A stretch of DNA of 31,318 nt from Mailhella sp. (GCA_020024815.1 JAHHTE010000005.1:1-31318); one strand, 5' to 3'; numbered from the stretch's first letter, positions 1-9,752 are shown. Numbers and translations: made by a program. Notes: generated by a model from the sequence alone, not told the origin.

Positions 1-61
1 CCAAAGAATGTCGCTTTTATTCTCATAAATCATAAGTAACTGCTATTTGTTTGGGGTTATG

Positions 62-131
62 CGGTAGCCGTTAGCAAAGAATGAGCTTTGCGTTAGCCGT
101 TGGCGAAGAATGAGCCTTACGGATAGCGACA
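62..131. repeat. 29-bp imperfect tandem repeat, about 2.4 units
   Basis: Two adjacent 29-base units (62-90 and 91-119) share the pattern AGCCGTT-RGCRAAGAATGAGC, and a third unit begins at 120 and decays after about 12 bases. The first unit contains a small inverted repeat, GCAAAG...CTTTGC. The stretch is about half G+C, unlike the AT-rich intergenic DNA elsewhere in this window. The word CAAAGAATG also occurs at 3-10, hinting that a longer degenerate array lies to the left. Confidence 0.6.
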
Positions 132-177
132 GCGGTTTATGTAGTTTAATTTGAATACACACCCTATATTAAAAAGA

Positions 178-270
178 AAAATCTCTTTTATCAAAAAGAG
201 ATTTTAAATTAAAAAGTTTTGAGAGGAGAGTTTGAGAGGGGAACTTTTTCAAAAGTTCCCCTCTCAAAAA
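178..270 (+). repeat. Dispersed two-hairpin repeat, copy A
   Basis: Hairpin 1 has a 12-bp stem (178-189 with 194-205) and loop ATCA. It is followed by an AT linker, a GAGAGGAGAG segment, and hairpin 2 with an 18-bp perfect inverted repeat (231-248 with 251-268) of core GAGAGGGGAACTTTT. Read along the minus strand from purF, hairpin 2 comes first and hairpin 1 last. Hairpin 1 is followed by a T-rich tract there, so this copy could terminate carA-carB-purF. Other copies are at 7492, 8302, 12966, 17168 and 21658. Confidence 0.85.
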
Positions 271-284
271 ATAAAAAATTAAAA

Positions 285-1682
285 TTATTTTGTATTTAAA
301 TATTCACCACTCCAACAGCCCGTGCAATATTGCAAAGCCTCATCACCAAGACAAGAACGCATACCTTCTAAAGAAAGATATCCTAAACTATCCATATTTA
401 AAATAGAACGAATTTCTTCTACTGTATGTTGATATGCAAGTAATTCCTCATGATGAGGGAAATCAACCCCAAAATGACAAGGGAATTTTACAGGTGGACA
501 GGCAATTCTTAAATGTACTTCCGTTGCACCTGCATCACGAAGTTCTTTTCCAAGAGCTGCTGTTGTTGTTCCACGAATAAGAGAATCATCTACTAAACAA
601 ACTCTTTTACCTTTAACAACATCTTTCACAACATTATGTTTCATACGAACAGCGGCAACTCTTGCTCCTTGACCCGGAGCAATAAAACTACGTCCAATAT
701 AGTGGTTACGAATAAGTCCACGATCAACCATAATACCAAGTTCTTCAGCATAACCCATTGCAGCTGATAATCCAGAATCAGGAATAGCTACAACAATATC
801 CACATCAGCAGGTTTTTCTTTTGCTAAAACATGCCCTGTCTGACGGCGAAAAACATGAGGAGTATGTCCAAAAACATTGGAATCAGGACGAGAAAAATAA
901 ATAAGTTCCAGTAAACAACGTTGTTGACGAACTGTTCTATCCCCAAAATATGTTGAACGATACCCACCAGCTGTAAAGGTAATCATTTCACCTGGTTCAA
1001 CTTCACGTTCAAAAGTTGCCCCTATTTGGTCAAAAGCACACGTTTCAGAAGCAACAACAAAACCATCACCCATACGACCTAAAACTAATGGACGGTATCC
1101 CCAAGGATCGCGTGCTGCTACCATTTTATTTGGAAATAATAAAACAACAGAAAAAGCAGCTTCTGCTTGTTCAAAAACACTAGCTATTTCTTCATCAGTT
1201 CGAGCTTGTTTTTGAGCTAAAAGATGTAAGAAAAATTCACTATCACTTGTTGTTTGTAACAATGCACCAGAATGAATTAATCTATCACGTAACATTGGCC
1301 CATGATATAAATTACCATTATGTGCTAATGCTACTTGTCCCTCACTATAATATCCCATAAGAGGTTGAGCATTAGCTATGGTACTTCCACCTGCTGTTGA
1401 ATACCGAACATGGCCAATAGCAGAGTTACCAGGCATATTTTTACCTTCACCCTTGCCAAATACACTTGAAACCAAGCCCATGCCACGATGTATATGTAAT
1501 ACCCCTTGATCAGCACTAACAATACCAGCAGATTCTTGTCCACGATGTTGCAAAGCGTGCAAGCCTAAACTTGCATGCTGTGCAGCGTCTTTTACATGAT
1601 AAATACCTATAATACCACATTCTTCATGGGGTTTATCATCATAGGTTAATGAATATTCTTCAAATTCGAAAGGATTAGTCAT
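285..1682 (-). CDS. purF: Amidophosphoribosyltransferase
   Basis: PurF catalyses the first committed step of purine synthesis, converting PRPP and glutamine to phosphoribosylamine in the cytosol. The ORF opens at 1709, but the ATG at 1682 has AAGGA about 7 bases upstream and is preferred, giving 465 residues. From this Met, 21 residues precede Cys22 in HEECGIIGIY. This fits a processed propeptide that exposes the N-terminal nucleophile Cys of the glutaminase domain. The PRPP-binding motif VDDSLIRGTT is present. Cysteines at RQQRCLLEL, FPCHFGVD and YCTGC match the four [4Fe-4S] ligands of the Bacillus-type enzyme. The gene overlaps the 3' end of carB by 8 bases and is probably the last gene of carA-carB-purF. 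Copy A of the two-hairpin repeat follows the stop. Confidence 0.96.
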   Translation of the reverse strand: MTNPFEFEEYSLTYDDKPHEECGIIGIYHVKDAAQHASLGLHALQHRGQESAGIVSADQGVLHIHRGMGLVSSVFGKGEGKNMPGNSAIGHVRYSTAGGSTIANAQPLMGYYSEGQVALAHNGNLYHGPMLRDRLIHSGALLQTTSDSEFFLHLLAQKQARTDEEIASVFEQAEAAFSVVLLFPNKMVAARDPWGYRPLVLGRMGDGFVVASETCAFDQIGATFEREVEPGEMITFTAGGYRSTYFGDRTVRQQRCLLELIYFSRPDSNVFGHTPHVFRRQTGHVLAKEKPADVDIVVAIPDSGLSAAMGYAEELGIMVDRGLIRNHYIGRSFIAPGQGARVAAVRMKHNVVKDVVKGKRVCLVDDSLIRGTTTAALGKELRDAGATEVHLRIACPPVKFPCHFGVDFPHHEELLAYQHTVEEIRSILNMDSLGYLSLEGMRSCLGDEALQYCTGCWSGEYLNTK

Positions 1683-4600
1683 TTGCTTTTCCTTGAATAT
1701 ATCCAGCATAGTAATCTTGCAATGGAGCTACTACGCGTTGTTCTTGTTGACGAGCTTCCAAACCTTCCACTGTTGCACGAAGAGCAGAAAGAGTTGTAAT
1801 AAGATTTATACGACGAGCAAGAGCTTCTGTTCTAATAGTATTAGCATCTCGAGCAGAGGTTGGACCACTTACAGTATTTACAATCATTGCAGCCTCACCA
1901 TTTCTAATAAAATCTAAAAGGTGAGGACGTTGTTGACCAATTTTTACAATAAGCTTTGTTTCAATACCTTTATTATCAAGCATTTCCTTTGTACCAGGCG
2001 TTGCATAAAGAGTAAAGCCAAGAGCTTTTAATCGTGCTGCTAATGGAACTAAAGGTTCTTTATCTTGGTCTGTAACAGTAAGAATTACTTTACCATTTAC
2101 AGGAACAGGCGTTCTTGTACCTGCTTGAGATTTTAAGAAAGCCATACCAAAACTTCTATCAATACCCATTACTTCACCAGTTGAACGCATTTCAGGTCCT
2201 AAATTTACATCAGCTCCAGGAAAACGTTCAAAAGGAATAACAGCTTCTTTTACAGCATGATACATAAGCTTTGGTTCTTCTGTAAAGTTTACATCTTTCA
2301 AACTAAGACCAGTCATAATTTTTGCAGCAATACCTGCAATATTACGACCTGTTGCTTTAGATACAAAAGGAACAGTTCTTGAGGCTCTAGGGTTAGCTTC
2401 AATTACATACACACTACCTTTATAAATAGCCATTTGGATATTTAAAAGCCCTACGGTATGCAAAGCTTTACCAAGTTTATGCGTATAAGAACGAATAACA
2501 GATTTTATTTCATCACTTAATGTATGCGTTGGAATTGAACAACAAGAGTCTCCAGAGTGAATACCTGCTTGTTCAATGTGTTCCATAATTGCTGCAATGG
2601 TTACTTTATCACCATCAACAACAGCATCAACATCAATTTCAATAGCTTGTTCAAGGAATTTATCCACTAAAATAGGATTATTTACCCCAATATTTAAACC
2701 ATTGGTTTTATCATTTACATAATCAATAAGATCTGCTTCATTATGAATAATACGCATAGCACGTCCACCAAGCACAAAGGAAGGACGAACCATTACAGGG
2801 TATCCAATATTTGCTGCAACTTTGCAAGCAGTTTCAAGGTCAACTGCCATGCCACTAGCTGGTTGTAAAATTTCAAGTTCTTCAATTAAAGCACTAAATT
2901 CTTCACGGTCTTCAGCAAGAGCAATATCTTGTGGTTTTGTTCCAATAATAGGCACACCAGCTTTTTGTAATGCTTCAGCAATATTCAATGGTGTTTGTCC
3001 ACCAAATTGTACTATTACTCCATCAGGTTTTTCAGCATGGCAAATAGCAAGCACATCTTCTGTTGTAACAGGTTCAAAATACAAAGTGTCTGCAGTATCG
3101 TAATCCGTGGAAACAGTTTCAGGATTTGAGTTAATCATAATTGTTTTAATGCCAAGCTCACGAAGTGAAAAACAAGCTTGTACGCAACAATAGTCAAATT
3201 CCAAACCTTGCCCAATACGGTTAGGACCACCACCAATAATCACAACTTTTCTTGCAAAGCCACCTGCTTTATTTGTACCAACATGAGCTGTATGTAATGG
3301 ATCAGCATAATTTGCATCATAGGTGGAATAAAAATATGGTGTATGTGCTTCAAATTCACCTGCACAAGTATCAACAGTATGGAAAACAGGTGTTACTTCG
3401 TTTAATTCACGAATTGTACGCACATCTAATTCATTAATAGTTTTATTTAATGCTTCAGTACAAAGTTTTGCAATTCTTGCATCACTAAAACCTTGTGCTT
3501 TATAATGGCGAAGTTTCTTAGCAAATTCAGTATTTTTTTCATTTGCTTGAATAGTATGAACTATATCTTTACTAAAATCTTCACGAATTTCATTTTCACA
3601 ATCTAAAATTGTTTTAATTTGTAATAAGAACCAAGGATCAATGCCTGTAATTTCATTAATTTCATCAACACTAAGCCCTAATTGCATTCCTTCATACACT
3701 AATAATAGTCTATCAGGACGGCGTAAATAAAGTTTTTCACGTATCCATTCACGACGAGCTTCTGCTTCTTGAGGTGCTTCTGGTTCTAATTTTCCATTTT
3801 GCAAACCTTGTAAACCTGTTTCAAGTCCACGTAAGGCTTTTTGTAATGCTTCACGGAAATTACCACCAAGAGCCATTGTTTCCCCAACAGAATGCATTTG
3901 GAAACCAAGTGTATTATCAGCTCCTGCAAATTTTTCAAAATTGAAACGTGGAACTTTTACAACACAATAATCAATGGTTGGTTCAAAACAAGCAGAAGTT
4001 CCTGTAATATCATTTTTAAGTTCATCTAAATGATAACCAAGTGCAAGCTTTGCAGCTATTCTTGCAATAGGAAATCCAGTTGCTTTTGACGCAAGAGCAG
4101 AAGAACGAGAAACACGAGGATTCATTTCAATAACAACGCGTCTTCCTGTTTTTGGGCAAACAGCAAATTGAATATTACAACCACCAGTTTCAACCCCAAT
4201 AGCACGCACAACTCTAAACGCATCTTGACGTAAAGCTTGATATTCTACATCAGAAAGAGTTTGAATAGGAGCTACGGTTATAGAATCGCCTGTATGCACA
4301 CCCATTGGGTCAAGGTTTTCAATACCACAAATAACAATGGCATTGTCGGCCTTATCTCGAATTACTTCAAGCTCAATTTCTTTCCAACCAAGCACTGATT
4401 CTTCAATCAAAATTTGATTAATAGGAGATGCTTCAATTCCGCCTTTTGCTATTTCTTTAAATTCTTCAATATTATACGCAATACCCCCACCAGTACCACC
4501 TAAGGTATAGGAAGGACGAATAATCACAGGAAAGCTAATTTTATTAATAGCGTCCATAGCTTCTTCAAAAGAAGTTGCTAAAGCACTTTTAGGTAAATCA

Positions 4601-5022
4601 AGTCCAAGAGCTTCCATTGTTTCACGGAATTTTTGACGGTTTTCCGCAAGTTCAATAGATTTTGGTTGAGCCCCAATAATTTCCACATTATACTCTTCTA
4701 AAATACCCATATGGTGTAAATCCATAAGCAAATTAAGAGCAGTTTGTCCACCTAATGTAGGTAATATAGCGTCAGGTCTTTCTTTAATAATAATTTCTGC
4801 AGCCATGAATTTATTCATTGGCTCAATATAGGTTGCATCACTAAAAGCAGTATCCGTCATAACGGTAGCTGGATTTGAGTTCAATAAGATGATACGGCAA
4901 CCTTCTTCTTTAAGTGCTTTAAGTCCTTGTGTTCCTGAATAGTCAAATTCAGCAGCTTGACCAATAACAATAGGTCCAGAACCTAGCACCATAATCGTTT
5001 TCAGATCTTCGCGTTTTGGCAT
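1675..5022 (-). CDS. carB: Carbamoyl-phosphate synthase large subunit
   Basis: CarB is the large, ATP-using subunit of carbamoyl phosphate synthetase, feeding pyrimidine and arginine synthesis with CarA-derived ammonia. At 1115 residues it is slightly longer than the roughly 1070 of the enterobacterial protein. The order is the usual one. An N-terminal ATP-grasp half starts with MVLGSGPIVIGQAAEFDYSG. An oligomerisation segment follows, then a second ATP-grasp half starting VVIIGGGPNRIGQGLEFDY. The C-terminal MGS-like allosteric domain begins near residue 960 (VILTVTDQDKEPLV). The ATG at 5022 has AAGGA about 11 bases upstream. carA ends 51 bases upstream, and purF starts inside the last codons of carB, so the three genes look co-transcribed and partly translationally coupled. 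No truncation or missing motif is seen. Confidence 0.97.
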   Translation of the reverse strand: MPKREDLKTIMVLGSGPIVIGQAAEFDYSGTQGLKALKEEGCRIILLNSNPATVMTDTAFSDATYIEPMNKFMAAEIIIKERPDAILPTLGGQTALNLLMDLHHMGILEEYNVEIIGAQPKSIELAENRQKFRETMEALGLDLPKSALATSFEEAMDAINKISFPVIIRPSYTLGGTGGGIAYNIEEFKEIAKGGIEASPINQILIEESVLGWKEIELEVIRDKADNAIVICGIENLDPMGVHTGDSITVAPIQTLSDVEYQALRQDAFRVVRAIGVETGGCNIQFAVCPKTGRRVVIEMNPRVSRSSALASKATGFPIARIAAKLALGYHLDELKNDITGTSACFEPTIDYCVVKVPRFNFEKFAGADNTLGFQMHSVGETMALGGNFREALQKALRGLETGLQGLQNGKLEPEAPQEAEARREWIREKLYLRRPDRLLLVYEGMQLGLSVDEINEITGIDPWFLLQIKTILDCENEIREDFSKDIVHTIQANEKNTEFAKKLRHYKAQGFSDARIAKLCTEALNKTINELDVRTIRELNEVTPVFHTVDTCAGEFEAHTPYFYSTYDANYADPLHTAHVGTNKAGGFARKVVIIGGGPNRIGQGLEFDYCCVQACFSLRELGIKTIMINSNPETVSTDYDTADTLYFEPVTTEDVLAICHAEKPDGVIVQFGGQTPLNIAEALQKAGVPIIGTKPQDIALAEDREEFSALIEELEILQPASGMAVDLETACKVAANIGYPVMVRPSFVLGGRAMRIIHNEADLIDYVNDKTNGLNIGVNNPILVDKFLEQAIEIDVDAVVDGDKVTIAAIMEHIEQAGIHSGDSCCSIPTHTLSDEIKSVIRSYTHKLGKALHTVGLLNIQMAIYKGSVYVIEANPRASRTVPFVSKATGRNIAGIAAKIMTGLSLKDVNFTEEPKLMYHAVKEAVIPFERFPGADVNLGPEMRSTGEVMGIDRSFGMAFLKSQAGTRTPVPVNGKVILTVTDQDKEPLVPLAARLKALGFTLYATPGTKEMLDNKGIETKLIVKIGQQRPHLLDFIRNGEAAMIVNTVSGPTSARDANTIRTEALARRINLITTLSALRATVEGLEARQQEQRVVAPLQDYYAGYIQGKAND

Positions 5023-5073
5023 TTTAATGAAATCCTTTTTTTGTGGTTAATATCTATGGATAAAAAGCCACCG

Positions 5074-6225
5074 TTATTTTTTATAAAAATCGTCAACCAT
5101 TGCACGGAATTGATCAAAAAGACCATAAGCGTCCCATGTGCCTGGTGCTGCTTCAGGGTGGAATTGCACAGAAAAAGCAGGAGCATTTGTTAATGCCATG
5201 CCTTCTACTGTATTATCATTCAAATTCCAATGCGTAATTTTTATATTTTCAGACAATGAGTTTGGATCAACACAGAAACCATGATTTTGACTTGTAATAA
5301 GCACTTTACCTGTTGTTAAATCTTTTACAGGGTGGTTTATACCATGATGCCCAAAAGGCATTTTGTATGTTTTGGCACCCATAGCAAGTGCTAATAATTG
5401 ATGACCTAAACAGATACCAAATAAAGGTAATTTACCAATTAAGCCTTGAATAGTTTTTATAGCATAATCACAAGGTTCAGGGTCTCCAGGTCCATTAGTA
5501 AGCATAACTGCATCTGGTTTTGCTGCCAAAATTTCTTCTGCTGTTACAGTTGCTGGAAAAACAGTTGGGTGCATATTATTATTGAATAAATGTAATAAAA
5601 TAGAACGCTTTGCACCATAATCAATAACTGCAACATTAAGCATTTTCTTTGTTAAATCACGCTTTTTTCCTACTAAAAATGGTGTTGGATCTGTATCAAA
5701 AACAAATTTTTCTTTTGTTGTTACTTTTGATGCTAAATCAAGACCAGCCATAGAAGGAAGTTCTTTAACTTTTTTGAGCAAATATTCTTTATCTAAATTA
5801 GTACTAATTATTCCATTTCTAGAACCATGCATACGTAAATGCAAAGTTAATGCTCTTGTATCAATTCCATGTATACCGCTAATTCCCATTTTTGCTAATG
5901 TTGCATTTAATGAGTTTTCAGCACGAAAATGCGGAAAATTACCATTTTCCGCATCTGTAAATAAATCATGACAAACAATGCCACTAGCTCCAAATTCTGG
6001 CTTTGGATTAGGACATTCACTATCTAAACTTGTTGCCCCATAATTACCAATATGAGCAGCTGTGAAAACTACTATTTGCCCATAATAAGAAGGATCAGTA
6101 ATGGTTTCTTGATAACCACACATACCTGTTGTAAAAACAACCTCACCCATTACTTCTTCACAAGCACCTGCGGCATAGCCTTCAAAACAAGTACCATCAT
6201 CAAGCATAAGCAAAGCTGGTATCAT
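5074..6225 (-). CDS. carA: Carbamoyl-phosphate synthase small (glutaminase) subunit
   Basis: CarA hydrolyses glutamine and channels ammonia to CarB. The open frame extends to a TTG at 6252, but the ATG at 6225 (MIPALLMLDDGT) has AAAGG about 8 bases upstream and matches the usual family start, giving 383 residues. An N-terminal CarA domain is followed by a class I glutamine amidotransferase domain with the nucleophile in GICLGHQ and the His/Glu pair in FHPEAAPG. It is the first gene of carA-carB-purF, and the 283-base gap to the divergent aminotransferase gene must hold its promoter. I could not pick a clear -35/-10 pair in that very AT-rich gap. Confidence 0.96.
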   Translation of the reverse strand: MIPALLMLDDGTCFEGYAAGACEEVMGEVVFTTGMCGYQETITDPSYYGQIVVFTAAHIGNYGATSLDSECPNPKPEFGASGIVCHDLFTDAENGNFPHFRAENSLNATLAKMGISGIHGIDTRALTLHLRMHGSRNGIISTNLDKEYLLKKVKELPSMAGLDLASKVTTKEKFVFDTDPTPFLVGKKRDLTKKMLNVAVIDYGAKRSILLHLFNNNMHPTVFPATVTAEEILAAKPDAVMLTNGPGDPEPCDYAIKTIQGLIGKLPLFGICLGHQLLALAMGAKTYKMPFGHHGINHPVKDLTTGKVLITSQNHGFCVDPNSLSENIKITHWNLNDNTVEGMALTNAPAFSVQFHPEAAPGTWDAYGLFDQFRAMVDDFYKK

Positions 6226-6508
6226 AGTATTGCCTTTCATAAATATTTCCAAATTGTTTATGAGGTTAATAAAACAAAATAATTTTTAATAATACAAAAG
6301 AGCTAAAAAATCAATGAAAATTTCATTTTTATAACTATTTGATTTTTTTATATTTTAGATAAAATATTTTTCTTTTTTTTTATTCTCTTTTAAAATTTTC
6401 TCAAATAAATACATGTATTTTTACTTGTTCTTTTTATCTTCTAGATTTATAATTTTTTATAGAAACAAAATTTTGTTTATAACCTGTTTAACAAAAAAGG
6501 ATTTTCCT

Positions 6509-7453
6509 ATGGCAACTCCAATTATTAGTGGTGAGGAATGGGCTTTAAGAGTAAAAAATACACCTCGAAAAGCTGAAAACTTTGTTACAGCTTTTTATGA
6601 ACATAGAATAGGTGCTATCTGTACTGATGCAAGACAATTACGAGTTCCTTTTGATGACCATTTAGTGCATCGTGGGGACGGTATATTTGAATCTTTAACC
6701 ATTGCTGAACACAAAGTTCTTGAACTTGATGCACATGTTGCACGCCTTGAACGCTCTGCTAATAAATTAAAAATCACACCTCCACTACCTTATCCTGAAT
6801 TACGCCAAATTATTCTTGATGTTGCAAAAGCTGGAAATGCTGAACATGGATCTATTAAAGTCCTTATGGGACGTGGTGAAGGTGGACTTGGTATTAGCCC
6901 AAAAGAATGTCCACTTGCTAGCTTTTATTGTGTTGCAGCTAAAGGTAATCCCCCTGCTCCAAGTTATTGGGAAAAAGGTATTACTGCTTGTAAAAGTGCT
7001 ATTCCTGCAAAACAAGCTTTTCTTGCACAAATTAAATCAACAAATTATTTGCCTAATGTTTTTATGGCTCAAGAAGCAGAGGAACATGGTGTTAATGTAA
7101 GTATTTCCTTTGATGATGAAGGCTTTTTAGGTGAAGCAGCTATTGCAAACGTAGGTATTATTGATAAAAATAATATTTTTGTTCTGCCTCATTTCAAACG
7201 TACTTTACCGGGAACAACTGCACTAATGGCAAAAAGTATAGCAGAAACCTATATGAAAACAGAAATGAGAGATATACGCGAAGAAGAAATTTTTACAGCT
7301 AAAGAATTTCTTCTTTTTGGCACTGGTTCACAATGCGTTGCAATTACTCATTATGAAGGTAAACCTATTGCTGATGGTGTTCCAATGGAAAATGCTAAAA
7401 AACTCCAAAAACTTATTTATAAAAGACTTATTGAAGAAGGAACTCCTTTTTAA
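6509..7453 (+). CDS. PLP-dependent class IV aminotransferase (branched-chain / D-amino acid aminotransferase or aminodeoxychorismate lyase type)
   Basis: A fold-type IV PLP enzyme of 314 residues. The open frame begins at 6413, but the ATG at 6509 (MATPIISGEEW) has AAAAAAGG 8 bases upstream, and the earlier residues look like translated leader. HRGDGIFES near the start, the cofactor lysine region IKSTNYLPN, EAAIANVGI and the C-terminal FGTGSQC are family signatures. The GDG(I/V)(F/Y) motif is closer to D-amino acid aminotransferase and aminodeoxychorismate lyase (PabC) than to classical IlvE, so the substrate is uncertain. The gene diverges from carA and stands alone. Copy B of the two-hairpin repeat follows 39 bases after the stop and may act as its 3' end. 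Confidence 0.85.
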   Translation: MATPIISGEEWALRVKNTPRKAENFVTAFYEHRIGAICTDARQLRVPFDDHLVHRGDGIFESLTIAEHKVLELDAHVARLERSANKLKITPPLPYPELRQIILDVAKAGNAEHGSIKVLMGRGEGGLGISPKECPLASFYCVAAKGNPPAPSYWEKGITACKSAIPAKQAFLAQIKSTNYLPNVFMAQEAEEHGVNVSISFDDEGFLGEAAIANVGIIDKNNIFVLPHFKRTLPGTTALMAKSIAETYMKTEMRDIREEEIFTAKEFLLFGTGSQCVAITHYEGKPIADGVPMENAKKLQKLIYKRLIEEGTPF

Positions 7454-7491
7454 TTTTTTGGGATAAAATAATTTCAAGTTAATAAAATATG

Positions 7492-7580
7492 TTTTGAGAG
7501 GGGAACTTTTGAAAAAGTTCCCCTCTCAAACTCTCCCCGCAAAACTTTTTAATTCAAACACTCTTCTAGCATACAGAAAT
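7492..7580 (-). repeat. Dispersed two-hairpin repeat, copy B
   Basis: Inverted orientation relative to copy A. Hairpin 2 is an 18-bp perfect inverted repeat (7493-7510 with 7513-7530). The linker CTCTCCCCGCAAAACTTTTTAATT follows the same pattern as the other copies. The hairpin 1 region (7555-7580) is recognisable by position but eroded and no longer pairs well. Relative to the upstream aminotransferase gene, hairpin 2 is proximal, as in copies A, C and F. Confidence 0.8.
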
Positions 7581-7730
7581 TTTATTTTTTTACTATCTAA
7601 TATTATAAAAGATAATACTACCTATAACAAAATTAAAAAATAATTTTATTATTCAAGAATATTATATAAATTTTATTTATAAGATTAATCACTTATAGTA
7701 TTATAAATACCTTTGAAATACACATAAAAT

Positions 7731-8192
7731 ATGTACACTATTCAATGTCAATATAACAGAAATCAAAGATTACTCAAAGAACTTGGTAAAATTTGGCTAT
7801 CAGCTGTAAAAACAAGCCATTTTTTTCTTACAGAAAAAGATATTCAAAAATTATATCCATTAGTATTAGACGCTATATATAATGTTCCCCACCTACTCAC
7901 AATAAAAGATGAAAATAAACATATTGCCTTTATGGGACTTGAACAAAAAAACATTGAAATGCTTTTTGTTGCTGACTTTGCCCAAAAAAAAGGTATTGGA
8001 TCACAATTAGTTGACCATGCTATTAACGCCTATCATTGTAATACAATAACAGTAAATGAAGAAAATTCCATTGCTCTATCCTTTTACCAAAAAAAAGGAT
8101 TTTCAATTATTAATCGCTATGAATATGATAACTTAGGCAATCATTTTCCAATACTAGAATTAGAATTAAAAGAACGTATATTTTCAAATTAA
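7731..8192 (+). CDS. GNAT family N-acetyltransferase (YjaB-like)
   Basis: A 153-residue GNAT acetyltransferase. The acetyl-CoA binding stretch FAQKKGIGSQLVDHA (motif A, Q/RxxGxG/A type) and the C-terminal NSIALSFYQKKGFSII (motif B) are clear, and the overall pattern resembles E. coli YjaB. The substrate is unknown. The ATG at 7731 lacks an obvious Shine-Dalgarno sequence in the AT-rich leader, so expression may be low or the start slightly different. The gene is flanked on both sides by copies of the two-hairpin repeat (B upstream, C downstream), which isolates it transcriptionally. No operon partner is seen. Confidence 0.85.
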   Translation: MYTIQCQYNRNQRLLKELGKIWLSAVKTSHFFLTEKDIQKLYPLVLDAIYNVPHLLTIKDENKHIAFMGLEQKNIEMLFVADFAQKKGIGSQLVDHAINAYHCNTITVNEENSIALSFYQKKGFSIINRYEYDNLGNHFPILELELKERIFSN

Positions 8193-8301
8193 TTTCTTTT
8201 TTGAAATTTTAATTTATCTCATTACTTATAAGTAATTAAACAACACAGTTAATGTAAAAATATACCATAATAACATTATATTTTATTATTACATAAAAAA
8301 C

Positions 8302-8396
8302 AAAAGCTCTTTTGTATGCAAAAGAGCTTTTATATTAAAAAGTTTTGAGGAGAGAGTTTGAGAGGGGAACTTTTTCAAAAGTTCCCCTCTCAAAAA
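8302..8396 (+). repeat. Dispersed two-hairpin repeat, copy C
   Basis: The best-preserved copy. Hairpin 1 has a 13-bp perfect stem (8302-8314 with 8319-8331, core AAAAGCTCTTTTG) and loop TATG. Hairpin 2 is an 18-bp perfect inverted repeat (8357-8374 with 8377-8394). It sits between two converging genes, the acetyltransferase (ends 8192) and the binding-protein gene (ends 8440). On the minus strand hairpin 1 is followed by TTTTGTTTTTTAT, which would suit a terminator. Confidence 0.85.
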
Positions 8397-8439
8397 ATTC
8401 TACCAATAAAAAGAACTCCCTATTCTTACAAAGATATTT

Positions 8440-9752
8440 TTATTCAGCATTTGGAGAACTTGCATTTCCTGGCCAAACGACTTTTGACTCATCAAAAGTA
8501 AATTCACCTTCACTGCTAACTTTTCCTACTTTTTGATAATTTATTTGAGGACCATCAGGATTTTTAATTGTATAAAGCCAACGAGAAATATAGCTTTCAT
8601 CAACAACAAAACCATGTAAATTTATAATATCAATATCCATTGACTCACGATTATTTGTGCCTTCTGCAATTTTAATTTTACCTGTTAATCCAGTGTATTC
8701 TGCTTTGCGAAGATAAGGCATAAGAGTTTTACCATTAATTTCAGTTACGCCATCTTTTTTAGCCATTACAATAGCTTCTGCAACTATACGCACATTATCA
8801 TAACCTAAAATTCCCCATAAAAAAGCACTACTTTCAGGATTTACTTCTGTGCCTACACGTTCAGAAAGTTTTTTAATATATTCTTTCAACTCTGGAGTAT
8901 CAGGAAATGTTGTTTTTGGTGCAAAATTACCAATAGCCCCAGTTAATGCTGCTTGAGCATTATTAGGTGATAAAATTTCAGAAGAATAAAATGTATATCC
9001 TTTTTGCATTTTTAATGCTCGTGCTGCTTGGAAAACAAGTGCAGTATCAGGAACTGGCATTATAATAAAATAATGCTTAATTCCTTTTGCTTTTGCTTGT
9101 GATAAATAATAAAACACTTTTTCAAAGCTTGTATTTCTATCATATCCATAGATACCATCAACACGAATATTTTGATCTTTAGCATCTTTCACAAGAGCAT
9201 CTTTTGCACTTGCTCCCCAAATATCACTGGTATGAAAAATTGCTATACCATCTAAATTATATTTTTTAAAATAGGAAAAAATACACGTTCAAAAACAGAA
9301 CTAGGACTCATTACACGCACAAAATAAGGAAATTTTTCCGCATCTCCTAATGGTTCTGCTCCTGCACCACAAGAAATAGCAGGTTTTTCATATTTTGTTG
9401 CAGCATTAGCAAAATTTTCAGCAGGACCAGAACAATCTATGCCTAATACAGCTAATAAATCTTGACGAGAAAACATTTTTTCAGCTAATTCTTTTGAACC
9501 TTGCTCTGCACAGTGAAAATCTATAATATTTTCGTTTAAAAGTGTAAGAACATCATCACCTAACATACCACTTTGATTTATGTCATCAACTGCAATTTGA
9601 GCTGAAATTCTTTCATAATCGCCCCAGTCAGCATATAAACCATTAGAATATGTTAATGTATATAACCCACCTACATCATAGGTTTTAGCAAATCCTGTTG
9701 TAGCATTTAAAAGCAATAAAAAGAAAAAACACAAATAACTAACTATTTTCAT
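8440..9752 (-). pseudogene. Periplasmic type I (LivJ/ANF-receptor-like) substrate-binding protein, split by a -1 frameshift
   Basis: Translation from the ATG at 9752 (AAAGG upstream) gives a signal peptide ending TTGFAK and the N-terminal lobe of a branched-chain amino acid type binding protein. It stops at TAG 9254-9252 after FFPILKNII. The remainder (to 8440) continues in the -1 frame. Joining the frames at 9262-9270 restores FFPILKKYNLDGIAIFHT and a protein of about 437 residues, normal for the family. Nothing else is damaged, including the far C-terminus, so the lesion is recent, a sequencing indel in a six-base homopolymer, or a real recoding site. It lies 11 bases after the DUF1097 gene in an apparent two-gene operon. 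No ABC permease or ATPase genes adjoin. If read as separate ORFs the halves are 9252-9752 and 8440-9192 (GTG start). Confidence 0.8.

Larger units (their letters stand above)
1..284. other. Intergenic region at window start; no gene seen
   Basis: No convincing coding sequence is visible on either strand. The stretch holds a short tandem repeat of noticeably higher G+C than its surroundings (62-131) and one copy of the dispersed two-hairpin repeat (178-270), which lies directly beyond the purF stop codon. The gene on the left side is outside the window, so any promoter or 3' end belonging to it cannot be judged. Confidence 0.6.

Noticed and set aside
6314..6326. ATGAAAATTTCAT palindrome between carA and the aminotransferase gene
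   Set aside because: It is short, AT-rich and not tied to a recognisable promoter, so probably chance.
7555..7580. Independent terminator after the aminotransferase gene
   Set aside because: This is the eroded hairpin 1 of repeat copy B and no longer pairs well enough to call a terminator.
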